NCBI GenBank assembly: GCA_031278025.1
Contig: JAITLF010000231.1
Coordinates: forward strand, 1-8,736
DNA length: 8,736 nucleotides
From: Treponema sp.
Lineage (GTDB): Bacteria; Spirochaetota; Spirochaetia; Treponematales; Breznakiellaceae
Direction of reading: 5' to 3'
Part shown: positions 1 to 5,430 of the stretch, in pieces
How positions within the stretch are numbered: position 1 is the first letter of the stretch
How the letters are laid out: the number at the start of each line of letters is the position of its first letter
The notes under the pieces: model-generated
What the model was told of the DNA's origin: nothing
The model's input: the letters and a program-made list of their open reading frames with translations, nothing else
Databases searched by the model: none
Made by a program: the position numbers and the translations under genes

Positions 1-973
1 CCTGGCCGGCTTTAAAAATCTTTTCGATTTGTTCTTCCAGGAAGAGCAGGGATCCCCGTTCCACCTGATAATGATAAAAGATGGGACGGTGGCTTTCCGT
101 GCAGAACCGGATAACCGTAGCCTCTTCCTGGGAGGCAAAGAGTTCGTAGTTGGCCGGTAGAAGCAGCCGGTCGCATTCCTTTATCTGTTCATGGATACTG
201 TTCCGGTTGCCGAAAAAAGCCAGCCCTACGGGGGTGGCAAGTTTTCCGTAGGTTCCGCAGGCCCGGAGCATCAACTGAGCGTAACGCTCGCTGGCGGTGA
301 TGATTCCAAGCCGGGTCCCGGAGGGGAGGGCGGCCAGTTCCAGGGCCGTGTTTGTGGCAACGGTCATTACCAGGCGGCAGGGCTGGCTGCCGGGCAGCAT
401 CTTTCCGATAAGATCTTCGTAATGGGTTGAGGTGGTAACCACCAGGTCCGCCGCCGGGTTGAAGTGCGCGGGGGATTTCAGAACCTCTTCCAGGAGATAT
501 TTGTTGACCTCCGTGTGGGGAAGCTCGGCAATCTGGGCGCACATCATCGCGAGGGCCTCCGGGTTACAGTCTACCGCGGCAACCATGACTTGCTGTATAT
601 GCTCTTCCCGTTCCCGAATCTTAAGGTCAAGGAATATCCGTATGTCATTTAACGAAAAGGAAAGGTTCTGCACCGTATCCAGCATCTCATCAATGGCCCG
701 CATGGCTTTTGCCTTGGTACTGCCCAATTCAACCTTGTCGGAATAGACAAAGGTCCCGCTTCCCCTGGTTTTGCGGATAAGCCCGCTCTGTTCCAGTATA
801 TCGTAGGCGTGCTTGATGGTTCCCGGGGAAATACCGCTTTCAGCGGACAGCGCCCGTACTGTGGGCAGATGGTATCCCGGAGGCAGGCTGCCCTGGGCGA
901 TGTCCCGGGTGATCTGTTCCACGATCTGCTGATAGAGCGGCCCGGTTTTGCTGTTGTCACGTTCTATACGCAT
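1..973 (-). CDS. GntR-family transcriptional regulator, 3' end beyond the window
   Basis: A DNA-binding regulator of the GntR family, probably responding to a small ligand through its C-terminal part. The frame is open from ATG at 973 to the left edge (324 codons), so the C-terminus is missing. Residues about 10-75 form the winged helix-turn-helix: GPLYQQIVEQI, then GSLPPGYHLPTVRALSAE, the recognition region SGISPGTIKHAYDILEQSGL, and the wing RKTRGSGTFV. These are hallmark GntR positions. From about residue 80 on there is a roughly 240-residue domain that I do not recognise. It is not an aminotransferase (MocR) domain, and it is longer than the tail of short YtrA-type members. The start is the first Met ahead of the HTH; the Shine-Dalgarno is weak (AGAG about 6 nt upstream). 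A TATAAT box and a 10-bp palindrome lie just upstream. The family assignment is secure; ligand and targets are unknown. Confidence 0.88.
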   Translation of the reverse strand, partial: MRIERDNSKTGPLYQQIVEQITRDIAQGSLPPGYHLPTVRALSAESGISPGTIKHAYDILEQSGLIRKTRGSGTFVYSDKVELGSTKAKAMRAIDEMLDTVQNLSFSLNDIRIFLDLKIREREEHIQQVMVAAVDCNPEALAMMCAQIAELPHTEVNKYLLEEVLKSPAHFNPAADLVVTTSTHYEDLIGKMLPGSQPCRLVMTVATNTALELAALPSGTRLGIITASERYAQLMLRACGTYGKLATPVGLAFFGNRNSIHEQIKECDRLLLPANYELFASQEEATVIRFCTESHRPIFYHYQVERGSLLFLEEQIEKIFKAGQ

Positions 974-989
974 TTTTTCTCTGACTCTT

Positions 990-1009
990 GAACATGTTCC
1001 AGCATTATA
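990..1009 (-). promoter_or_regulatory. Putative promoter -10 box and operator-like palindrome of the GntR gene
   Basis: On the minus strand a perfect TATAAT lies at 1009-1004, and the perfect 10-bp palindrome GAACATGTTC lies at 999-990. With normal spacing, transcription would start near 997, so the palindrome would cover the start site, and the 5' leader would be about 24 nt. No good -35 hexamer is seen at 16-18 bp upstream. Autoregulation by the GntR protein is an inference from the position. Confidence 0.4.
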
Positions 1010-1181
1010 TGGTACCTTCCGATGGTTGTATCCCCAATGCTGCCTTTACCGGCGGGGTTTCCCGCTTCGTCCGGTTTAATACCTGCCCCAGCCCTTCTTT
1101 CACGCGTTGTTCCGGCGCCGCAGCCGGTTCTCCCCCCAGTCCTTCTCCCTCATTCAGGTTAGTTTTAGCCGAATCAACGTA
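1005..1181 (-). other. Open reading segment in frame with trpR, directly after its stop
   Basis: Immediately after the TAA of trpR (1184-1182) the same frame stays open for 58 more codons, to a TAA at 1007-1005. It contains no ATG; a GTG lies in the middle. The encoded stretch is hydrophilic (it includes LNEGEGLGGEPAAAPEQRVK, then a basic part with LNRTKRET) and would make a flexible tail. It could be the remains of a longer trpR product cut by a point mutation, a readthrough extension, or chance openness in a purine-rich strand. The rest of the 208-nt gap between trpR and the GntR gene holds only the GntR promoter elements. Confidence 0.3.
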
Positions 1182-1472
1182 TTAGTCCGGAAGTTCCAAC
1201 ATGCGCTTAAAAGCCGAATTTGACTTCTTTAGTTCCCGCGATCCGCGGGTAATTTTGCACAGGGAAAGCCCCAGGGTCTCCGCGATTTCCCGCTGGGGTA
1301 TCTTTTTGTTCAGGGCTTTGACCAGGGCCCAACGGGCAGCTATGTCCGCAATCTCGGAAGGGGTCAGGAGGCAGTGCAAGAAGTCGTTAATAAGTCTTTG
1401 GTCATTAGTTTGCGCCAAACGCCGGACTAGTTCCGCTAAGTTTTCCGTTACTACAGGATCATCAATTTTCAT
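1182..1472 (-). CDS. trpR: TrpR-family (Trp repressor-like) transcriptional regulator
   Basis: A 96-residue protein of the Trp repressor superfamily, close to the usual family length (about 95-108). The segment LLTPSEIADIAARWALVKAL aligns with the E. coli TrpR helix that holds Thr44 and Arg54, and both residues are kept (LTP and AAR). The HTH follows: IPQREIAETLGLSLCKITRGS. The ITRGS motif carries the equivalent of the corepressor-binding Arg84, so tryptophan or an indole-like ligand is plausible and this looks like true TrpR rather than the YerC branch. I chose the Met at 1472 because the conserved part starts soon after it. An in-frame Met at 1490 is possible, and the frame is open to an ATG at 1532. 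No Shine-Dalgarno precedes 1472; a TATATT lies six bases upstream, suggesting a leaderless message. No trp biosynthesis genes are in the window, so its regulon is unknown. The same-strand neighbour downstream is a GntR regulator. Confidence 0.8.
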   Translation of the reverse strand: MKIDDPVVTENLAELVRRLAQTNDQRLINDFLHCLLTPSEIADIAARWALVKALNKKIPQREIAETLGLSLCKITRGSRELKKSNSAFKRMLELPD

Positions 1473-1478
1473 AGGGTA

Positions 1479-1484
1479 AATATA
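1479..1484 (-). promoter_or_regulatory. Possible -10 box for a leaderless trpR transcript
   Basis: TATATT on the minus strand ends six bases before the ATG at 1472. With no Shine-Dalgarno in between, this matches the geometry of leaderless messages that begin at or next to the start codon. The -35 region at 17-bp spacing (ATGCTT) is a poor match, so support is modest. Confidence 0.35.
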
Positions 1485-1652
1485 GCACATCAGGGCATAA
1501 GAAGCATACGGCGAGCTGCGCGGTATGAGCAAAGTATGGCGGGGTGAACGCTGCCGCCTCCGCCAGCCCCCTCATAACCGTGAAGAGCGGCGCAACGCTG
1601 ACCGCGGGTCCGCAGGTTCCGGGGCAAGCTCCGGGGCCCGCGGAGGCCGGTC

Positions 1653-1867
1653 TTGAAGTTCCAGACCTCATTTCTTGAAGTTCCAGACCTCATTTCTTGA
1701 AGTTCCAGACCTCATTTCTTGAACCTCTAGACCTCATTTCTTGAAGTTCCAGACCTCATTTCTTGAAGTTCCAGACCTGGGTCTTGAACCTCTAGACCTG
1801 GGTCTTGAAGTTCCAGACCTGGGTCTAGAAGTTCCAGACCTGGGTCTGGAACTTCTAGACCGGGGGA
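1653..1867. repeat. Minisatellite: ten tandem units of 22 then 21 bp
   Basis: Ten head-to-tail units, each beginning TTGAAGTTCCAGACC or a variant. Units 1-5 (1653-1674, 1675-1696, 1697-1718, 1719-1740, 1741-1762) are 22 bp and end CTCATTTC. Units 6-10 (1763-1783, 1784-1804, 1805-1825, 1826-1846, 1847-1867) are 21 bp; units 6-9 end CTGGGTC. Units 4 and 7 carry the alternative core TTGAACCTCTAGACC; unit 9 starts TAGAAG and unit 10 TGGAACTTCTAGACC. The array fills much of the 459-nt gap between the DUF362 gene and trpR, which run on the same strand. The 22-bp half cannot keep a reading frame, while the 21-bp half reads as heptads on both strands, so coding is unlikely. The rest of the gap (1473-1652) shows no gene. 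Confidence 0.93.
1822..1861. repeat. Perfect 19-bp inverted repeat at the end of the minisatellite
   Basis: The arm GGTCTAGAAGTTCCAGACC (1822-1840) is followed by TG and then its exact reverse complement (1843-1861). It is formed by the end of unit 8, unit 9 and the diverged unit 10. As RNA, on either strand, it would fold into a very long, stable hairpin. It lies 70 bp past the DUF362 stop, so it could also act as a transcript end or a barrier, but no U-run follows. Confidence 0.85.
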
Positions 1868-1881
1868 CGCTGCCCGCACCT

Positions 1882-1920
1882 CGCGGGGCGGAGCCCCGCG
1901 TGGGGTTCGGGGCGGAGCCC
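1882..1920. repeat. GC-rich hairpins downstream of the DUF362 gene
   Basis: CGCGGGGC-GGA-GCCCCGCG (1882-1900) is a perfect 8-bp stem. The 12-mer GGGGCGGAGCCC occurs twice (1885-1896 and 1909-1920), and the second copy is itself a short hairpin. They start 12 bp past the DUF362 stop, where a terminator would lie, but the U-tract of an intrinsic terminator is missing. They may be a REP-like dispersed element; this cannot be tested from one window. Confidence 0.55.
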
Positions 1921-1931
1921 TCTTCTTCAAT

Positions 1932-3020
1932 CTACTTCACCATCTCCAAAACATACTCCCCCTTGCCCATGTTCAGTTCTTCCAGGAACCGGATTTGGGA
2001 ATAGGGGTCTTTCCCGTGGAGGCGTTCAAAGAGGTGGCCCGTATCGCCCAGGGCGATTCCTTCCGGAACGCCTTCGGGGTTCAGGTTTTCGTATTTAATC
2101 TGGTCTAAACTGGCGGTCTCTATGGCCGCCATGTCCCAGGAAGACATAACGCCTATGTCCGGAACCAGGGAGGGGGTGGTCATGCCCCAGCAGTCGCACA
2201 TTGCCGTAATCTGGATGAGGAGGTTGATGAAGAACACGTTTCCCGGTTCAAAGGAGTCAAGCACGGTCCTGGTACAGATGGCCAGGCCCTTTTGAAAGTC
2301 GTGATAGCTTGTGTCCGTTACCCTGATGGCCCCGGTGGGACAGACCTTGTAGCAGTGCTGGCACAGGGTACAGTTGTGGAAATTCACGCGGTACGCGCCG
2401 TCTTTGTCGAAGGAATTGGCCTGGTGGTTACAGGCTTCCACGCAGGCGCCGCAATGTACGCAATTGGCCGCGTCCCAGGTAAGGCCGCCTTCAAGGCCGT
2501 GCTGTTCCCGGCGGGTACGGTCGCTGACGCAGCCCATAGCGATGTTCTTTACCGCGCCCCCAAAGGCGCAGCAGCCGTGGCCCTTTACATGGGAAAAGTT
2601 GATGAGGAAGTCCGCGTCGTGTACCAGGCCGGCTATGTCCACATGCTTAAAGCCTTTGTGGTCTACCTCCCTGGTATACAGGTACTTGCCTAGATGGCCC
2701 GCGGCTTCCAGGACCGGAGCGCCCAGGCTTTCCTGGGTATAGCCCCGGTGTTCGGGATGGCGGGACGCGATGTAATGGTCCACAAAAAAGCACTTGCCTC
2801 CATGGTCCTTTACAAAAGAGGCGAGGATACGCATAAAGACCGGCGGAATGGTGGAATACCCGATTTCCGAACCTACATGGATCTTGATGGCTACGTTCTT
2901 GTCCTTTACCGTGTCTCCCAGGCCGCTTACTTCAAGCTGGCGTTCCATCTTGCGCGGCAGGGTCTGATCCGCTTCGTAGGCGGAATACGCCATATTGGAA
3001 AAATATACTTTAGACGACAT
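1932..3020 (-). CDS. DUF362 domain protein with two 4Fe-4S ferredoxin motifs
   Basis: A 362-residue cytoplasmic iron-sulfur protein; no signal peptide or clear membrane span is seen. The N-terminal two thirds match DUF362, with the signature FSHVKGHGCCAFGGAVKN followed by IAMGC (about residues 142-164). An inserted bacterial ferredoxin module follows: cluster 1 CVHCGACVEAC (Cys 187, 190, 193, 197) and cluster 2 CTLCQHCYKVCPTGA (Cys 217, 220, 223, 227). Each holds four cysteines in CxxCxxCxxxC spacing, so two [4Fe-4S] clusters are expected. Cluster 1 is followed by Asn rather than the usual Pro. The DUF362 family is thought to be redox-related, but the substrate is not established. The start was placed at 3020 because GGAGGG lies 4 nt upstream; an in-frame Met at 3038 has no such site. 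It is divergent from coaE across a 97-nt gap and probably has its own promoter. Confidence 0.88.
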   Translation of the reverse strand: MSSKVYFSNMAYSAYEADQTLPRKMERQLEVSGLGDTVKDKNVAIKIHVGSEIGYSTIPPVFMRILASFVKDHGGKCFFVDHYIASRHPEHRGYTQESLGAPVLEAAGHLGKYLYTREVDHKGFKHVDIAGLVHDADFLINFSHVKGHGCCAFGGAVKNIAMGCVSDRTRREQHGLEGGLTWDAANCVHCGACVEACNHQANSFDKDGAYRVNFHNCTLCQHCYKVCPTGAIRVTDTSYHDFQKGLAICTRTVLDSFEPGNVFFINLLIQITAMCDCWGMTTPSLVPDIGVMSSWDMAAIETASLDQIKYENLNPEGVPEGIALGDTGHLFERLHGKDPYSQIRFLEELNMGKGEYVLEMVK

Positions 3021-3068
3021 GATTCCCTCCGTTGACATAGAAAATGTTTACTGTCTTTCCGGGTCCGA

Positions 3069-3099
3069 ATTGTAAATGTTGACGTTACCTTTAAGTCAA
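3069..3099 (-). promoter_or_regulatory. Possible promoter for the DUF362 gene
   Basis: On the minus strand TTGACT (3099-3094) and TACAAT (3074-3069) are separated by 19 bp, longer than ideal. The site overlaps the proposed coaE promoter on the other strand, and the two TTGAC motifs form an inverted repeat TTGAC-N11-GTCAA (3079-3099). Transcription from the two sides may therefore interfere. Confidence 0.3.
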
Positions 3100-3108
3100 G
3101 AGTAGTAT
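3079..3108 (+). promoter_or_regulatory. Promoter of coaE, predicted to give a leaderless message
   Basis: TTGACG (3079-3084), an 18-bp spacer, then TAGTAT (3103-3108). The expected start point is about 3115-3116, only two or three bases before the coaE ATG at 3118. No Shine-Dalgarno is present, which fits a leaderless transcript. Confidence 0.5.
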
Positions 3109-3117
3109 GCTGCAAAT

Positions 3118-3759
3118 ATGAGAAGAACCGATGGTATTCGATCCCCGGTAATCGGCCTGACCGGGATGTACTGTGCCGGGAAGAATCATGTGGCCCGGCT
3201 GCTTGAAGCGCGGGGCCTTCCGGTCCTGGACGTGGACAAGCTGGGGCATAAAGCCCTGGAAGATGAGCGGGATGCCATTCTTGCCCGCTTTGGTCCCGGT
3301 GTCCTGGGGCCGGACGGGGCGGTTGACCGCAGGCGGCTGGGCGCGCTGGTCTTTGGGAATCCGGCGGAACTCGCCGCCCTGGAGGGAATGGTCCATCCCG
3401 CGGCAAATCGGCTTACCATTGAGTGGATAGAACGCCAGGGGGGGCGGCCCTGCGTGATAAACGCCGCCCTGCTTCACAAGTCCGCTGCCCTGGACCGTAT
3501 AGACGCCATCATCCTGGTAAAGGCCCCGGTCCTGACCCGCCTGTTACGGGCGCGGAAACGGGACCGCCTTCCCTGGGTGGAACTCCTTAAGCGATTCTCC
3601 AGTCAGCGTGAATTCGCCGCTCAATATTTTTTTCGGGAATCCGATATTTATATCGTACATAATCGGGGCTATACCTGTGCCGGTACCCGTCTGTGGCGGC
3701 GCGGGTTGAAGAAACAAGTAGCAGTGATTCTCTCCCGATTAGGGATTCCTCCCGCGTAA
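3118..3759 (+). CDS. coaE: Dephospho-CoA kinase
   Basis: Phosphorylates the 3'-hydroxyl of dephospho-CoA with ATP, the last step of coenzyme A synthesis, in the cytoplasm. It is 213 residues long, near the family norm of about 200. Seen in order: the N-terminal strand VIGLTG and P-loop GMYCAGKN (residues 16-23); VLDVDKLGHKAL, the substrate-binding Asp region; LEGMVHP, the conserved His-Pro; VINAALLHKS in place of the usual PLLFE segment; LLRARKRDRL, the basic lid; and SDIYIVHNRG, the C-terminal (A/S)D-x-x-I-x-N-x-G motif. The P-loop is odd: the Ser/Thr after GK, which binds Mg in most family members, is Asn23, followed by His. No Shine-Dalgarno precedes the ATG, which lies 9 nt past a -10 box. 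A SPOR-domain gene begins 26 bp past the stop, so an operon is likely. Confidence 0.88.
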   Translation: MRRTDGIRSPVIGLTGMYCAGKNHVARLLEARGLPVLDVDKLGHKALEDERDAILARFGPGVLGPDGAVDRRRLGALVFGNPAELAALEGMVHPAANRLTIEWIERQGGRPCVINAALLHKSAALDRIDAIILVKAPVLTRLLRARKRDRLPWVELLKRFSSQREFAAQYFFRESDIYIVHNRGYTCAGTRLWRRGLKKQVAVILSRLGIPPA

Positions 3760-3785
3760 GGGATTTTGGGGATGGTGGTGCATAT

Positions 3786-4808
3786 ATGGAAAAGAAGAAA
3801 TTATTGTTGGTAACTATTTCGGTAGGTGTGTTTCTGGTAGTCGTGATCGGAGCTTCTCTAATGATCTTTTCGCCCCGGAATCCGGTGCCGGCGGTAACGG
3901 CGGCTGCTATGCCGGAACGGACTGTTCCCGTTGGGGTTCCGGGAACCCTGGATCCGGCAGTTGCCCCAGGGGGCGTTTCCGCCATTACCATTACGCCGGA
4001 TATTGAGGTTACTCCCGGTATAGCCGGTTCCCCGGTTCCCGGAGCAGAGGGTTCTTCCCCCGAAACGGACCGGTCGCTGAGTCAAGAGCAGCCTGCAACG
4101 GCGGATCCTGCCGAGCTGGTACGGAATTCCGGCAACTACCAGGCCCTGCAAGTTCCGCCCAGTTCGGCTTCGGCGATTCAGGAAAACCGGTTCTATATTA
4201 ACAGCGACACTGGCCAGCCGGCTTTGATAGAGCGTCAGGAAGAGAAGAAAGATACCCGTGTGGTCATCAATGTTCCCCGGCCTCAGACGGCGGCGGTTCC
4301 AAACTCATCTCCGCCGTCCCGATCCGCGCCCGCTCCGGCGTCCCGGTCTTCGCCCGCTCCGGCGTCCCGGACAGAACGCGTGAACCGCCCGGCGGATAAA
4401 CCCGGTGCTTCCGGCGCCGCTAAACTCCCGTCCGCCCTGACAGTTGCCGTGGCTTCTCCTGCCCGAACAGCGGCGGCCGCCGCTTCCCGGAAAACAACCG
4501 CGCCGGCGGCCCGGGTCGTCCCGCAGCAACAAAGCCGGGGGGGGTACGATGCCTATTGGGTTCAGACCGGGTCCTTCCCCACAAAAAACCAGGCCGAGAA
4601 GGCTAAGGAAATTCTGGCGGGCAAGGGACTGACCGCTGTCATTGAAAATGGGGATGTGAAAGGCGAAACCTGGTACCGGGTCCGCATAGGCCCGTATACC
4701 TCGCAAAACGAGGCGAATTACTGGCTTTCCCTGGTCAAGTCGATAAACGGCAATCCTTATGTCGATCTGGCCTCAAGCATAGTCTGGAAGAGTTACACCC
4801 GGCCTTAG
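3786..4808 (+). CDS. SPOR-domain, single-pass membrane protein
   Basis: A 340-residue envelope protein with the layout of FtsN-like SPOR proteins. A short KKK stretch precedes one hydrophobic helix (about residues 6-28, LLLVTISVGVFLVVVIGASL), giving an N-in membrane anchor. A long Pro/Ala/Ser-rich linker (about 30-250) follows, with a tandem SAPAPASR/SSPAPASR repeat (near 4320-4370). The C-terminal SPOR domain (about 254-331) has YWVQTGSFPTKNQAEKAKEI, WYRVRIGPYTSQNEA and the final strand near SSIVWK. SPOR domains bind glycan strands lacking stem peptides at division sites, so a role in septal peptidoglycan is likely. The start at 3786 was chosen because it directly precedes the membrane anchor and has GGTGG upstream; the frame is open farther back, overlapping coaE, without support. 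It is probably co-transcribed with coaE. No terminator is seen after it. FtsN identity itself is not shown. Confidence 0.82.
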   Translation: MEKKKLLLVTISVGVFLVVVIGASLMIFSPRNPVPAVTAAAMPERTVPVGVPGTLDPAVAPGGVSAITITPDIEVTPGIAGSPVPGAEGSSPETDRSLSQEQPATADPAELVRNSGNYQALQVPPSSASAIQENRFYINSDTGQPALIERQEEKKDTRVVINVPRPQTAAVPNSSPPSRSAPAPASRSSPAPASRTERVNRPADKPGASGAAKLPSALTVAVASPARTAAAAASRKTTAPAARVVPQQQSRGGYDAYWVQTGSFPTKNQAEKAKEILAGKGLTAVIENGDVKGETWYRVRIGPYTSQNEANYWLSLVKSINGNPYVDLASSIVWKSYTRP

Positions 4809-5020
4809 TATCCCGACAGTGGTGGTGTAGTTGGTAAAAGCGTTTCTGTTTACTCCAGGCATCAGCGGTGGTAAAACACGGTTGGTGCTTTGTCCCAAGA
4901 ATCCGTTTGTTATACCTCTCCCCGCTTCCCGTGTTGTTCTCTAAAAAAGGGATTATGTATATTCCAGATAACGCAGGAATGACTGACACCGAATTTCTCG
5001 TGGAGAATTTTTACAACGGA
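4809..5020. other. Non-coding stretch at the left edge of the accessory segment
   Basis: No convincing gene, RNA or terminator. Short open frames on both strands lack Shine-Dalgarno sites and protein-like composition. Around 4960-4982 there is ATTCC-N10-GGAAT followed by GAC, resembling a decayed member of the widespread ATTCC...GGAATGAC palindromic repeats. AT content rises from here to about 6530. Confidence 0.5.
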
Positions 5021-5357
5021 CTAATGTGCGGCGGCAATTTCATCAATGACAGCTTTTTCTACAAAGCGTTTATTGCAATTTTTAGTTTTTTGGCTTTTAT
5101 TGCCGCCTCTTTATGCAATTCCGGCGGCGGCCGCAGATTGAATTTTCCTGAATAGGGTTTTTCCGGCTCCAGCCCTTCTTCTTTACACCATGCCAGATAA
5201 TCTTCAACGGAATTTTTAAACGCCTTTTCGATCGCCGCCGCGGCGGTTCCTTGAAAGGTAATAATATTCCTGGTATTTATAATATCGGCATGGAACAATT
5301 TCGCTTCCGCTATCAAGACAATGATGAGGATGTTTTGGAATAATTCGCTTTTTTCAT
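5021..5357 (-). pseudogene. HicB-family antitoxin-like pseudogene, frameshifted
   Basis: HicB-type antitoxins pair an RNase-H-like fold with a DNA-binding tail and neutralise HicA toxins. The middle is well kept: EAKLFHADIINTRNIITFQG, then FKNSVEDYLAWCKEEG and PEKPYSGKFNLRPPPELHKE, followed by AAIKAKKLKIAINA. The frame then hits TAG at about 5061-5059. Adding a single T there gives FVEKAVIDEIAAAH and a stop at 5021, exactly the tail expected of the family, so a one-base deletion is clear. The N-terminus is also damaged: the residues before AEAKLF do not match the family, and removing the A in GATAGCGGAAGC would restore the expected LDAEAK. A possible original ATG at 5357 leads to an early stop. 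No hicA partner is seen; a MITE-like element lies 73 bp upstream. The 96-98 residue uninterrupted version would be normal length. Confidence 0.72.
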
Positions 5358-5430
5358 TTTGTGCCGGATTTCTCAGCGCCGATTGTTATACCCTTCATGC
5401 ACGACGGCGAAATTTCAGTTTTATAATTAA

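Noticed and set aside
649..960. Minus-strand frame of 103 residues
   Set aside because: Shadow of the GntR gene in another frame; the GntR frame has the helix-turn-helix motifs and runs open to the window edge.
990..999. LexA (SOS) box
   Set aside because: GAACATGTTC has only two bases between GAAC and GTTC, whereas the Gram-positive type LexA box needs four.
1602..1643. CCGCGGG...CCCGCGG inverted repeat as a terminator
   Set aside because: Only 7-bp arms with a 28-nt loop and no U-run; not distinguishable from chance in GC-rich DNA.
1653..1867. Possible CRISPR array
   Set aside because: Units are contiguous with no unique spacers, and no cas genes are present.
1727..2004. Open frames on both strands through the minisatellite
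   Set aside because: They arise from the 21-bp period, have no ribosome site, and one overlaps the end of the DUF362 gene. Kept only as a low-interest observation.
3693..3785. Upstream start of the SPOR protein overlapping coaE
   Set aside because: It would put 31 polar residues before the membrane anchor and overlap coaE, while ATG 3786 precedes the anchor directly and has a modest ribosome site.
4818..4870. tRNA-like stretch (GTGTAGTTGGTAAAAGC resembles a D-arm)
   Set aside because: No acceptor stem, anticodon arm or GGTTCGA-type T-loop follows in the right place.
4868..5155. Plus-strand frame of 95 residues
   Set aside because: It lies opposite the hicB-like pseudogene, whose family match explains the coding signal, and it has no Shine-Dalgarno.
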